This document shows positions 8,221 to 16,949 of a DNA stretch of 33,683 bases, piece after piece. This DNA comes from CAYWKU01 sp964459325. GTDB taxonomy: Bacteria; RBG-13-61-14; CAYWKU01. The stretch covers positions 1 through 33,683 of the forward strand of contig CAYWKU010000036.1 of the NCBI GenBank assembly GCA_964459325.1, in the 5' to 3' direction. Position numbers and translations under genes: made by a program. The notes under the pieces are model-generated. The model searched no databases, was not told the origin of the DNA, and worked only from the letters and a program-made list of their open reading frames with translations. Numbering within the stretch: position 1 is the stretch's first letter; every line of letters starts with the position of its first letter.

Positions 8221-11200
8221 TTATCCGAGAATTTCTATGCGTTTCGGATAAAAAATCCTGAAACGCTCTCCCCTGAGGCCGGTCACCTTTGTGCTCGCCA
8301 GAACGGAAACGATATTTCCAACTGCAATGTTAAGGAGAAGGGGCCGGAACTTGAACTTGTCGAGATTCAGTTTGAGTTTGCCGGAGGGGTCTGTGAGAAC
8401 TAGGGGAATTTGGGTTCGGTTGTAGCGGTTCCGCTTCTCCGGCCCTATCTCCTCGACGAATCCTAGCACCCGGAATAAGGTTCCATCAGGGGAATTCAGG
8501 ATTTTTTCTATGGGAGGTAAGCACAGATAATCCTCGCCGCTTTCGATGCATTCGGCCAAATCGGCGGGCAGGTAGGTGCCGAGATACTCAATTTCGTATC
8601 CGGTTTTATGAAATACTGTGAATTCTCCGGCAGGCATGCTGAGGAAGCTGATAAGGGCATCGCGGTCGTTTTCGGAAAACCCTCTCGATAACCTTATGTT
8701 ATGCGCTGTGTCCTTCAGTATCTTGCGCGTTTCGTTTCGCCTGCGGGTCAGGCTTCCAAATTTGCAATATCTCAAGAGCGTGTTTCGGTCTTTATTGAAG
8801 GAATCAAAGGCTCCGGCTTTGACCAGGGCCTCGATGTGCCTGGAATTTATCATCCGGCTGCCCCTTTCGGTCTTGATAGCCGATGCCCTCGCTATGAAAT
8901 CCTGAAGGCTTTGGTAATTGCCGTTTTCATCACGCTCCGCTACAATCGCCTTTGCGCGGCGGGAAACGTCTTTCACGAAGGCCAGTCCAAACCGTATGCC
9001 GTCTATGCGGTCGCCCCGGGCCTGGAGGGTAAACCGCTCCCGACTCTGGTTAATGTCCGGAGGCAGTAATGGGATACCCAGCCGCTTGCATTCGTTCAGA
9101 TACTCGATGCGGTTGTCCCTGGTGTTGGCATGATTCAGCCACGAGCACATGTAAATTTCGGGATAGTGACGTTTGAGGTAGGCGGTGACGTAGATGAGCC
9201 GGGCGTAGCTGACACAATGTGATTTATTGAAGCAGTACTTTGAAAAGCCGGTCAACTCATCAAGGAGTTCGTTCGCCCGGTCTTCGGAATATCCCTTTTT
9301 AAGTACCCCCTCGATGAATTTGCTTTTTAAAGTCTCCAGTTCCTTTTTATCGTCTTCCTTCGGCTTCTTTTTGCCGAGCAGGCTGCGCATGGTGTCCGCC
9401 TGTGCCCAGTTGAACCCGGCCACATTGAAGCAGATGCTCATAATCTGTTCCTGCAGGAAGAGAACACCGCTGGTTTCCTCAAGGATTGGGACGCATTCCT
9501 TTATGTAATGCTCAAACCCGCCCCTGGCCCTTTTCTCGATGTAATCGTCCACCTTGCCGTCCCTGATGGGAGCGGGCCGGAGCATGGCGTTGAGGACGGT
9601 CAATTCCTCGAAGTCGGAGGGCTTTACCCTGGCGGAAACCCGCCTGCCCAGCTCACTGTTGAGCTGGAATATGGTGGTGGTATTCCCGGTGCCGATAAGC
9701 TCGTAGGTTTCCCGGTCGTCGGTGGGCATGTCGATGTCAAGTTTCCTGCCGTGAATCCGCTCTATCTCCTCGAAGGTTTCCCGAATAACCGTCAAAGCCT
9801 TGGAGAGCAGGAAGTCGTACTTTAAGCCTATAAGCTCGGAGTCGTTGTAATCTATTTGTACGGCGGCCTCATTCTTGCGCATCCACAGGGGGACGAAATC
9901 GGTCAGGGGGTAACGGGAAGTCAGTATTCCCGCCGGATGAAGGGAGATATTGAACAGCTTGCCTTCCACCCGGGTGGCTAAATTTACCAGTCGGCCAATT
10001 TCCTCATCCGTTTGCATTTTTGCCTTTAAATCGGGCATTCGCTCGATGCATTCGGCGATTTGTGCTCCCTGGGCAACGCCTTCGTCCGCGACCAGTTTCA
10101 GTTGGTCTACCATCAACAGATAGGCTTCATCCACCAGCGCTTCCGGCATGCCCAGGTACTTTCCCGCCAGGTTGAGGGCCAGTCGGGGCTGTACGGTGCT
10201 GAACGATGAAAGCCTGGCCACGTTGTTTTCGCCGTACTTTTCGGTGATGTAGTTGAAAATTTCCTCCCGGCGCTCCTCTTCCACGTCTATGTCTATATCC
10301 GGCGGTTTGGGCCTTTCCGGGTTCAGGAATCTCTCGAAAAGCAATCCGTGCTCTATGGGGTCGACCTGGGTAATGCCCAGGACGTAGGCCACGTAGCTGC
10401 CTGCGGCTGACCCGCGAGCGTTGCAGAAAATCGGCTCATCCCCGCCGACATTTTCCAGTATGTCGGATTCCGCGAGAAAATATGAGGCGAAATTCGCCTC
10501 ACAGATGACATCCAGCTCGTGGTTAATCCGGTTCATCCGTTGGGGGTCTTCCTCTACACCCCACTCCTTCACCTTCCCCATAACCCTGCTACGAAGAAGC
10601 GTACTCGCTTCCGCCTGTTCGTCTTCGATATTTTGTGAAGTGAGTCCGTGGAATCGCGGATAGAAGAAGGAATCTTTCTTCGCTGTCTCCAGAAACGGCA
10701 AACTTACATTGCACCGGTCGGCGATTTCGAGGGTATTATCCAGGGCCTTTTGAATCGCACCGGCGGGATAATCCCTGAATACATCCTCCAGTTGCTCCCG
10801 GGTTTTGAAGGAAAGGTCGAAGCTGTAATCCGGCCTGTCCCCGGTCTTTTTGCCGTAGAATCCTATAACCTTCTGAATTTCCTCGTCTTCCGGCTGTATG
10901 TAGTGAACATCCTGAGTGATTACTAATTCAGTGCCGGATTCTTCGGCCACCTCGACAAGTTGATGGTTATAGCCGCTGTGAGGCATCAATTCCATGAAAA
11001 ACCGGCCACCGAAGATCTCCCGGTACTCGCGTATCGCCTGTAGTGCACCTTGCTTATTGCCTCTATCCAGAAAGTAGCCCACCTCGCCAGCCTTACATGC
11101 CGACATACCGATAAGTCCTTCCGAATGCTCCCGGAGCAGTTGCTTGTCTATACGCGGCTTCCTGTAAAACCCCTCGGTATATCCCCTGGTAACCAGTTGC

Positions 11201-11547
11201 ACCAGGTTGCGGTAGCCAGTCTCGTTTTGCGCGAGCAGTGTGAGATGGTGCCTTTCGATGGGGAATTTCTGTCCCGGCTCTAATGGCCGGTGCGTGCATT
11301 CTATCTTTGTGGTTTTAACCTGCCTGTTGAATATCGCAACATAAGCCTCCACACCGATAATCGGTTTGATTTCGGCGTTGCGGCATTCCCTGTAGAAGGG
11401 TATCAGGCCGAAGAGGTTGCCGTGGTCCGTGAGGGCTATGGCGGGCATGTCTGCATCCTTCGCGGCGTGCACCAGTTCCTTGACCGTGGCGACGCCGTCC
11501 CTCAGGCTGTATTGGCTGTGGCAGTGCAAATGTACGAAATCGGCCAA
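8221..11547 (-). CDS. dnaE: DNA polymerase III alpha subunit (DnaE-type), element-encoded
   Basis: The product of about 1108 residues is a family C replicative DNA polymerase. An N-terminal PHP domain (residues 1-280) keeps candidate metal ligands: HLHCH, TDHGN, VEAYV, a His pair in ERHHLTLL, SACKAGE and TQDVHY. The polymerase core has the NARGSAAGS motif and PPDIDIDVE near residue 415-421 (the two palm aspartates), with the third catalytic Asp in LKYDFL near 578. A C-terminal OB fold follows. The start is the TTG at 11547, six bases after GGGAG; an earlier TTG at 11577 lacks a site. It is slightly shorter than a typical 1160-residue DnaE. Neighbours are an ATPase and an SSB-like gene upstream and integration genes downstream, implying replication or repair of the element. 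It is probably not the host's main polymerase. Confidence 0.93.
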   Translation of the reverse strand: MADFVHLHCHSQYSLRDGVATVKELVHAAKDADMPAIALTDHGNLFGLIPFYRECRNAEIKPIIGVEAYVAIFNRQVKTTKIECTHRPLEPGQKFPIERHHLTLLAQNETGYRNLVQLVTRGYTEGFYRKPRIDKQLLREHSEGLIGMSACKAGEVGYFLDRGNKQGALQAIREYREIFGGRFFMELMPHSGYNHQLVEVAEESGTELVITQDVHYIQPEDEEIQKVIGFYGKKTGDRPDYSFDLSFKTREQLEDVFRDYPAGAIQKALDNTLEIADRCNVSLPFLETAKKDSFFYPRFHGLTSQNIEDEQAEASTLLRSRVMGKVKEWGVEEDPQRMNRINHELDVICEANFASYFLAESDILENVGGDEPIFCNARGSAAGSYVAYVLGITQVDPIEHGLLFERFLNPERPKPPDIDIDVEEERREEIFNYITEKYGENNVARLSSFSTVQPRLALNLAGKYLGMPEALVDEAYLLMVDQLKLVADEGVAQGAQIAECIERMPDLKAKMQTDEEIGRLVNLATRVEGKLFNISLHPAGILTSRYPLTDFVPLWMRKNEAAVQIDYNDSELIGLKYDFLLSKALTVIRETFEEIERIHGRKLDIDMPTDDRETYELIGTGNTTTIFQLNSELGRRVSARVKPSDFEELTVLNAMLRPAPIRDGKVDDYIEKRARGGFEHYIKECVPILEETSGVLFLQEQIMSICFNVAGFNWAQADTMRSLLGKKKPKEDDKKELETLKSKFIEGVLKKGYSEDRANELLDELTGFSKYCFNKSHCVSYARLIYVTAYLKRHYPEIYMCSWLNHANTRDNRIEYLNECKRLGIPLLPPDINQSRERFTLQARGDRIDGIRFGLAFVKDVSRRAKAIVAERDENGNYQSLQDFIARASAIKTERGSRMINSRHIEALVKAGAFDSFNKDRNTLLRYCKFGSLTRRRNETRKILKDTAHNIRLSRGFSENDRDALISFLSMPAGEFTVFHKTGYEIEYLGTYLPADLAECIESGEDYLCLPPIEKILNSPDGTLFRVLGFVEEIGPEKRNRYNRTQIPLVLTDPSGKLKLNLDKFKFRPLLLNIAVGNIVSVLASTKVTGLRGERFRIFYPKRIEILG

Positions 11548-11656
11548 GTAAATCTCCCTTTTCCAAGTAAAAGCCAAGTAAGGAATTTTTACCTGGCTTC
11601 ATGTAACTTGCCGGAACACCTCATGAAATCCTGCAAAGAGCCAAGTATCCAGGTAA
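11544..11656 (-). repeat. CCAAGTAA repeat cluster over the dnaE start
   Basis: CCAAGTAA occurs exactly at 11544-11551, 11563-11570 and 11574-11581, with near copies at 11641-11648 (CCAAGTAT) and 11649-11656 (CCAGGTAA) and an inverted TTACCTGG at 11589-11596. The first copy contains the TTG start codon of dnaE. The inverted copy can pair with the third repeat to form an 8-bp hairpin just before the ribosome-binding site. This suggests an operator or RNA-level control of polymerase synthesis. Confidence 0.6.
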
Positions 11657-11673
11657 TTTGTCTGCAAGGAGGG

Positions 11674-13341
11674 TCATCCATCTTTTTCCTTCTCAGAATT
11701 GACCCCGTATCGTTCGCAATAGTCCTTCAACCACTCCGGCTCAATCCGATAATGAGTAAGGCGCTTTTCGCCCAGAAATTCGGTCTTACACTTTTGCCGG
11801 CGACTTCTTATTATGCCTATCTGGCTCATAATTCGCCCTATCCAGACTTCATTTATCCAACTCTGAGGTTCGGCATAGAATTTTTCCAGTTGCTCCTTGA
11901 TTTCGTGAGTTGAATACCAAGGCTCTTTTCTGCCCGTGTCCACGAGTTGCAACAGTGCCTGCAACATCATAAGGGTTTGATTGCCATGGCTGTCAATCAT
12001 TTGTCTTTCGTAGGATTTTTGCCATGCCATTTCCAAAAGATTCGAGAACAGTGTTCGTCCTCGATTTTCAGTGGTGTGGTCTATCCAGTTGGCAATGGAG
12101 AGAAGCGGAGTCCAGAGTTCCAGCTGGCGATTTGAAAGGGCGCCTTCCAATTCATTAACAGTAGGTTCTATAAAAGAATCCAATTCTTGCCATCGGGTCA
12201 TGAGAAGGAGATATAGCCGATTGCGTAACTGCCTCCAAAGCTCACCTTTCATAGCAGGGTCCGTTCTTTCAAACTTATCATCATCTTCGGACCTCCGTCT
12301 GACGAGGTTGATGACCACGGAGCGGTTGGACAGCACATTTTCTATTCCCTGGATGGTACCGATGACCTTGGGGCCATAGCAGCGGAACAACCTCAGACCG
12401 AATCCGCCCTCCTTTTTCTCTTCCATTCGGGGTACGTCGATGCGTTTGTAGCTGGCCCGAAGGATGCTCATAATGCTGGAAGCATACTCCCGTCGGCTGG
12501 CAAGACCCTCAATTTCATCCATCAACAATGTGGGGCCGAACTCTTCAATCGCCCTGAATATGACCGCCGGGGTCGGGTCTGTAACCATCATGGCGTTGAA
12601 AGCCAGATACTCGATGATTTGCATGACCATGCTTTTGCCGCTTTCCGTGGGACCGTATAAGACCAGAAGCGGAAATGCCTGGAATAACTGATAAAAATAC
12701 GTGGAAATGACGTAAATACTCATGAAGTCGTATATCACCGGGGACTGAAAATAGATATAATCGGCAAAGGCTGAGCGAATATCGTCAAAAATAAGCGCGG
12801 GGTTGACGGCTGGCGGAAGGTCTTTATTCATCCTTTCCAGGTACTTCCTGATGTCCCGGGGATGCCAGCGGCTTAACGCCTGCGACGGAACGGTGCGTGC
12901 CCGCAGACCCATTTTTTCCAGCTCGGATTCGCTGCATTCCCGGACGGTTCCCCGAGATGTTATCAGGGTCGGAGCGAAAGTTTTAACGAAGGTTTCATAT
13001 TCTTTATATACGAACTTTTTCCTTGCCGGTATTTCCGTGGTGAGAAGCGCCATTCCGCTCGAGCGCTCGAAATCCAGGGCGGGATTGATGCGTTTGAGGT
13101 CACTATCATAAAGAGGTTGAAAATCAGGGAAATTTTGGGCTATGAATTTATCAAACGTGTTCTTATCCACAATGTTCTCTTCGGAGAGGTACTCGCGGAA
13201 GTAGCTGTGCGATTCCGGAGTATTCGCAATCATATGGAGCGCCTTGCGGATTGTATCTCCAAATTTCTCCGGATTCCTTTCCTTTAGATAACTCTCTATA
13301 AGAGCGGTTATCTCCGGCCATTTGTTTTTTTTAGTTTCCAT
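11674..13341 (-). CDS. P-loop ATPase of the replication module (DUF3631/primase-helicase-like)
   Basis: The 555-residue protein has a Walker A motif GPTESGKS at about residues 230-237 and a Walker B LLMDE at about 272-276, followed by an arginine-rich AAA+-like segment (SNRSVVINLVRRR) and a probable winged-helix C-terminus. The region around FRAIEEFGPTLLMDEIEG resembles ATPases attached to phage and plasmid primases/helicases of the DUF3631 type. A replicative helicase or loader role is inferred from that and from its place beside DnaE and an SSB-like gene. No primase motif was recognised in the N-terminal 200 residues. The ATG at 13341 lacks a good Shine-Dalgarno sequence and follows a strong hairpin at 13358-13385; longer frames would overlap the upstream gene. 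Confidence 0.75.
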   Translation of the reverse strand: METKKNKWPEITALIESYLKERNPEKFGDTIRKALHMIANTPESHSYFREYLSEENIVDKNTFDKFIAQNFPDFQPLYDSDLKRINPALDFERSSGMALLTTEIPARKKFVYKEYETFVKTFAPTLITSRGTVRECSESELEKMGLRARTVPSQALSRWHPRDIRKYLERMNKDLPPAVNPALIFDDIRSAFADYIYFQSPVIYDFMSIYVISTYFYQLFQAFPLLVLYGPTESGKSMVMQIIEYLAFNAMMVTDPTPAVIFRAIEEFGPTLLMDEIEGLASRREYASSIMSILRASYKRIDVPRMEEKKEGGFGLRLFRCYGPKVIGTIQGIENVLSNRSVVINLVRRRSEDDDKFERTDPAMKGELWRQLRNRLYLLLMTRWQELDSFIEPTVNELEGALSNRQLELWTPLLSIANWIDHTTENRGRTLFSNLLEMAWQKSYERQMIDSHGNQTLMMLQALLQLVDTGRKEPWYSTHEIKEQLEKFYAEPQSWINEVWIGRIMSQIGIIRSRRQKCKTEFLGEKRLTHYRIEPEWLKDYCERYGVNSEKEKDG

Positions 13342-13357
13342 GGTTATCAGTGGGGAT

Positions 13358-13385
13358 GGGGAGACCGGAATTGTCCGGCCTCCCC
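13358..13385. promoter_or_regulatory. Strong GC-rich hairpin before the ATPase gene
   Basis: GGGGAG-a-CCGGA, loop ATTG, TCCGG-c-CTCCCC forms an eleven-pair stem with one internal mismatch. It lies between the SSB-like stop and the ATPase start. There is no T-run, so it is not a classical terminator; it may be a processing or stability element. Confidence 0.6.
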
Positions 13386-13399
13386 TTTGTTGGAGGTGA

Positions 13400-13822
13400 T
13401 TATTTTTCGACGATATCTTTGGACAGCGGTTCGGGCGAGTCGAGAGGGTAGACCCCCATAACATTGGCAAAGACCGATTCGTTCTCATGGATCGGCTTCG
13501 AGTGGTCTACGAGGATGATGACTCGACTTCCAACCAGTGATTCCCAGTCTATCGCCTCACCCGGTTTTATCGGTGCACCTTGCAGCACTTTGACCCATTC
13601 GCAGAGCTTGTTCCCTATCTTCGGGTAGGCTGGGGTTAAACCGGTCACTGTGGTTCCGTTGTGTGTTCCGCTCTCCATCACTTCAAAGCGGAATTTCAGG
13701 GTTCTGCCGCGAGCCGTGGTTATGGGTTCGATGGCTCTCAGTTCCGCCACATATCTGCCCGGGGGCAGCATGTAATCGGGTGCCTCGACTGCTCCGAGGT
13801 CATCGAGTGTGAAATCTGCCAT
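13400..13822 (-). CDS. Phage-type single-stranded DNA-binding-like protein (DUF669-like)
   Basis: The 140-residue protein begins with a short acidic leader, then PPGRYVAELRAIEP and LKFRFEVMESGTHNGTTVTG, a beta-rich pattern that resembles the OB-fold single-strand binding proteins of phages (DUF669 and similar). A later KLCEWVKVLQG helix and IDWESLVGSRVIILVDHS strand fit the same fold. I infer ssDNA binding mainly from pattern and from its position between the ATPase and DnaE module and the sigma gene. AAAGGAG is seven bases upstream of the ATG. Confidence 0.6.
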   Translation of the reverse strand: MADFTLDDLGAVEAPDYMLPPGRYVAELRAIEPITTARGRTLKFRFEVMESGTHNGTTVTGLTPAYPKIGNKLCEWVKVLQGAPIKPGEAIDWESLVGSRVIILVDHSKPIHENESVFANVMGVYPLDSPEPLSKDIVEK

Positions 13823-13848
13823 TTTCCTGCTCCTTTCCTTAAGATTGT

Positions 13849-13881
13849 GGGGAGAGGGGGGACAGCGTCCCCCAACTCCCC
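13849..13881. promoter_or_regulatory. Very strong GC-rich hairpin before the SSB-like gene
   Basis: GGGGAG and GGGGGAC on one arm pair with GTCCCCC and CTCCCC on the other, around the triloop AGC, with a small internal mismatch. No T-run follows on either strand. It occupies almost the whole gap between two minus-strand genes, like the hairpin at 13358-13385. Confidence 0.6.
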
Positions 13882-13891
13882 GGTTAGAGAT

Positions 13892-14341
13892 TTACTGGCC
13901 TATGAACTCCTGCACTTCCTCCTCGGTGGCGAAGGCCTTGCGGATTTCTCCCACACAGTATTCGCGCTCCTTGTTCAGGGTTTTTACCTGGTCAGAGGTC
14001 AGACCGTAATCGCTGCTGGAGGCGAGAACTTCGTCAATCTTCCAGATTGACTCCCGAAGGTCGAGGATGGTCTTGGAATTCTTTTTCCGGTTGTCGAACT
14101 CGTTCTGGCATGCTTTGCATCGAATGATAAGTTTGCCCTTCTCGGACTTATTCGATTCGTTCTCTGTGACCAGCGTGGTGTCCACATGACCTTCGGCGAA
14201 CTCGATTCCGGGTTCGTCCCCGCATCCTTCACATGGAGCGTGTTTGATTTGGAGGTTCTTTTTCTTGGGTCCCTCTTCATTCAGGACGGTTCTGGAAATT
14301 TTCACTCTGGGTTCCCCTCTCATCTGACCATTTTCGCTCAT
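13892..14341 (-). CDS. Hypothetical zinc-binding protein
   Basis: The 149-residue product has two Cys pairs, CEGC near residue 36 and CKAC near 75, spaced as a four-cysteine zinc ribbon. A charged helical C-terminus (LTSDQVKTLNKEREYCVGEIRK region) follows. No specific family was recognised. The second ATG (14341) is chosen because AAAGGAG lies six bases before it; the ATG two codons earlier touches the site. The leader contains the exact motif GGTTAGGGGTT (14358-14368, plus-strand reading), also seen before two other genes of the element. It sits between the sigma-like gene and the SSB-like gene on the same strand. Confidence 0.7.
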   Translation of the reverse strand: MSENGQMRGEPRVKISRTVLNEEGPKKKNLQIKHAPCEGCGDEPGIEFAEGHVDTTLVTENESNKSEKGKLIIRCKACQNEFDNRKKNSKTILDLRESIWKIDEVLASSSDYGLTSDQVKTLNKEREYCVGEIRKAFATEEEVQEFIGQ

Positions 14342-14444
14342 CGTCATCTCCTTTCCTGGTTAGGGGTTGGTAACTTGCCGAGTGGAATCCACTCAACGCT
14401 TCTGCCGTAGCCCGGGCTTCTCGATACACTGTCTATGGGTAAAA

Positions 14445-15170
14445 TCACAGGTCTGTTGTCCGGGAAATTTCCCATAAATCTTGAATTATCCCGTCTTTGT
14501 GCTCGTTTACGGCTGACTTGGAAAGCTTCGTTCGGTCGGCTATTTCCCTGATGGAATCACCGGGATGGCGGCACATGTCTTCGAAGACTTTGAACCTGTT
14601 CAGGCCACTTCTGTGTTTTCCGGCTTGCTCCCGGAGGGTTTTGCGATACTCGTTTAATCGGTCATAAAACTCACGCTTGATGGCATGCTCTTCCGGGTTG
14701 AGCGAGAGATTCTCATAGATGCTGTTCTGAGATTGTTCGAGAACATCGAAAAACTCTCCGTCCTCATTCTCCCGAGAGTGACTCAACGGGAGGCCACGAA
14801 CTCCGCCGTCGTTATCCTTGCGGGCCTGCAGACGCAGCTCGTCCCGGATGGAATTCCCCAGATAATGAAATGCGCTCTTGTGCCTCCGGCAGTCGAACCT
14901 GATGATTGCTTCGTAGAGGGCCGTCTGTGCCGAGGACATAATATCCTCGCGGTGAGCGTTCAACATATTACCGCTGATTCGTCTTATGCTGCGGTTTATC
15001 CAGGGGCGGTAAATTTTGAGGAGTTCGTTGAATTTTTCGTGGTTACCGGCTTTGACGTTTTGGACCAATTCTTCGACTTTTTCATCGTCGAAAATTTTTG
15101 TGGGTTGAGTTTCCCGGGTTTGTTCGTTGACGTTGGATTCCCTGGTTTCATTTTCCTTACTCTTGTTCAT
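14445..15170 (-). CDS. Sigma-70-family-like transcription factor
   Basis: The 241-residue protein has a region resembling sigma region 2: VKAGNHEKFNELLKIYRPWI, then REDIMSSAQTALYEAIIRFD and FHYLGNSIRDELR, matching the core-binding and -10-recognition helices. The C-terminal IREIADRTKLSKSAVNEHKDGI is a region-4-like helix-turn-helix. It would direct RNA polymerase to element promoters. The ATG is preceded by AAGGAGG. The gene heads the minus-strand replication module, and its leader carries two near-identical small hairpins (15230-15246 and 15271-15287). A non-sigma DNA-binding protein of the same fold is less likely. Confidence 0.8.
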   Translation of the reverse strand: MNKSKENETRESNVNEQTRETQPTKIFDDEKVEELVQNVKAGNHEKFNELLKIYRPWINRSIRRISGNMLNAHREDIMSSAQTALYEAIIRFDCRRHKSAFHYLGNSIRDELRLQARKDNDGGVRGLPLSHSRENEDGEFFDVLEQSQNSIYENLSLNPEEHAIKREFYDRLNEYRKTLREQAGKHRSGLNRFKVFEDMCRHPGDSIREIADRTKLSKSAVNEHKDGIIQDLWEISRTTDL

Positions 15171-15210
15171 CTGCCTGCCTCCTTCGGTTAATTTCGGAAG
15201 GCCTGTTAAT

Positions 15211-15287
15211 CGCCTCCCGAAAAGCAGGCGCTACACTGGAGGTGGCAGAAATTACTTGCCGGGGCGCATTGCTACTTTGGAGGTAGC
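15211..15287 (-). promoter_or_regulatory. Tandem hairpin leader of the sigma-like gene
   Basis: Two 17-base hairpins, GCTACACTGGAGGTGGC (15230-15246) and GCTACTTTGGAGGTAGC (15271-15287), differ at only a few positions. They follow the pattern GCTAC-loop-GTRGC and lie 41 bases apart. A third stem, CGCCT/AGGCG, spans 15211-15230. On the transcribed strand each small hairpin carries CCTCC, complementary to a Shine-Dalgarno sequence, so pairing with the gene's own AAGGAGG is conceivable. Confidence 0.5.
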
Positions 15288-15419
15288 ATACGCTCGTATC
15301 CTACTGTTTTTGTTAGAGAAAAATTTTAGACGATTTTATTGGAGATTCTTAGAGTATAGTAGGGATAATACTCCGACTATCTGAAGATTAAACAGAAAAT
15401 ATAACAGCAATATTTATAA

Positions 15420-15766
15420 TTAATGACTGACTGTCCATTCTGTGGGGGTTTCTGGAGAGTAGCTGCACATGTAGCCCTTCTGTATGGATTTTTTCAGGTG
15501 TTGGGCAAGTTTTTGATTATGTTTGCCGATGTAGGCCCTGGAATCCTCGATATTCTTGGCAACAGTTTTCCTTATTTTCTCAAGTTCAGGATTAGCATTT
15601 TTAGATTTTCCCCGGAAATAATTCTTTTTTAAGTAATTCAGTATTTCTCTTTTTTCTACTTCTAACTCCTCGACTTCCTCTTTGTTTTCCGCACCCTTGG
15701 CCAGCTTGATTCTTTCTTCTATGTCTCCAATCTCTTCCTTACATTTCCTGATAGCCTTTTTATTTG
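15420..15766 (-). pseudogene. Out-of-frame C-terminus of the adjacent winged-helix protein
   Basis: After the point where the 15719-16732 frame loses its conserved pattern, the -1 frame continues as KKAIRKCKEEIGDIEERI, a long coiled region, and NIEDSRAYIGKHNQKLAQHL. It ends KKSIQKGYMCSYSPETPTEW and a stop at 15420. This matches a C-terminal module I recall from many bacterial ATPase or regulatory proteins (an arginine/lysine helix, a coiled coil, a compact domain ending CSYxP...W). The frame has no start codon of its own. Adding one base to the A5 run (plus-strand T5, 15757-15761) joins both parts into one protein of about 437 residues. It may be a natural indel, a sequencing error or a -1 recoding site. 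Confidence 0.7.
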
Positions 15767-16732
15767 GTCGTCACTGAACGCTAACGTGCCATCTTCATAC
15801 AGATACCCGATCTGCATACTCTGCCTGTCTTCCGGGCTTATGCCGCTTTCACCTTCCGAATCAATATATCCGGGAGCGATTTCCCGTTTACTGTCCGTTT
15901 TAACCAGCGGAAGCTGATTCCGGGAGCCGACTCCTATTTTGAGTTCCTGCACGTGAAAATGCTTATAAGGAGTTGAGAGCATATAGGCAATCATGCCTAT
16001 ACCCTTGCGGTCTTGGAGTAATACCGGTTTTTCACCTTCGAAAACGATTTTCCACATGGCTCCCTTCTTCAGAAACCCATTCCCTTCTACAGGAAGGGAT
16101 TTCTCATAGACGCTCATGCTGGTTTCAAAGGCACCTTCCTCGATTGATTTTATAACCTTGAGAGTGGGGGATTTTGAAAACAGCGATTGCCATCTATTCG
16201 ATAAAAGCAATTTGTGGAATATCTTTTTATTTTCGAAAATCATGTATTCACTGTCTTTAATTGCCAAAAAGAATTCATAAGGGTCAAAAAACAATATATC
16301 CGCCCCGACGAAAATTCTTTCAAGTAAAAAGGTCTCACTCTGCTCCCTGAATTCCGGGTATTTGTCTATCAAGCCGAGAGAAATATTTATGCAACCGAAG
16401 TAGAGTTTCATTAGTGTCGATTGCACATCATGAGGATTAAGTCTGAGGTTCATTTGTCGGTACTTGTCGTAATCGGCCATAAAGGAATAAATTTCCTGAT
16501 AATATCGCCGCTTAAGAAGCTCCAGCGCTTCCTTGTGGTAGGGTTCTTCCGCCAGGACTTTATGAATCTCATTTTCGGCTTCCTGTAGAAGCTTTTCCTC
16601 GTCAGCGGATATAATCGGTTGAGAATTGTCGGGACGGATTTCTCTCCGGGTGGAATTTGCTTCCGCAATCTTGGCTTTAGCCCGCTGAAGTTTTCTGTTG
16701 GACGTAAACTGATTTAATCTTGCCGGTAGCAT
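15719..16732 (-). CDS. Winged-helix regulatory-type protein, N-terminal part (frame disrupted)
   Basis: The 337-residue frame starts at an ATG ten bases after AAAGGAGA. Residues about 60-190 are helical and TPR-like (LQEAENEIHKVLAEEPYHKEAL). Residues about 225-275 hold a domain with MWKIVFEGEKPVLLQDRKGIGMIAYML then KHFHVQELKIG, a module I recall near the C-terminus of many signalling or transcription proteins. The expected C-terminal domain is found in the -1 frame, so this frame's last eight residues are probably not native. It is transcribed divergently from the winged-helix gene at 16950. No enzymatic motif was seen. Confidence 0.75.
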   Translation of the reverse strand: MLPARLNQFTSNRKLQRAKAKIAEANSTRREIRPDNSQPIISADEEKLLQEAENEIHKVLAEEPYHKEALELLKRRYYQEIYSFMADYDKYRQMNLRLNPHDVQSTLMKLYFGCINISLGLIDKYPEFREQSETFLLERIFVGADILFFDPYEFFLAIKDSEYMIFENKKIFHKLLLSNRWQSLFSKSPTLKVIKSIEEGAFETSMSVYEKSLPVEGNGFLKKGAMWKIVFEGEKPVLLQDRKGIGMIAYMLSTPYKHFHVQELKIGVGSRNQLPLVKTDSKREIAPGYIDSEGESGISPEDRQSMQIGYLYEDGTLAFSDDQIKRLSGNVRKRLET

Positions 16733-16949
16733 AATCCTGAAGTCTCCTTTTTGCCTTTTATAAAACTCTTACTTGATTGGACTGATTATTTTGAAAAGCT
16801 TCCTTCAACTCGAAAGAAAACATAGTCCACAGCTAAAGAAATGGCAACCCCGGAATTCACCATTAAAAATAAAGGGGGAGGATACATCTGTTACATTTCT
16901 TCTCCCTCAACAGTAAAGGATATACTTTAATCTTGATGGAGGTACTTCA

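Noticed and set aside
11290..11913. 207-codon plus-strand frame over the dnaE start
   Set aside because: It overlaps the PHP domain and the ATPase C-terminus antisense, with no family features.
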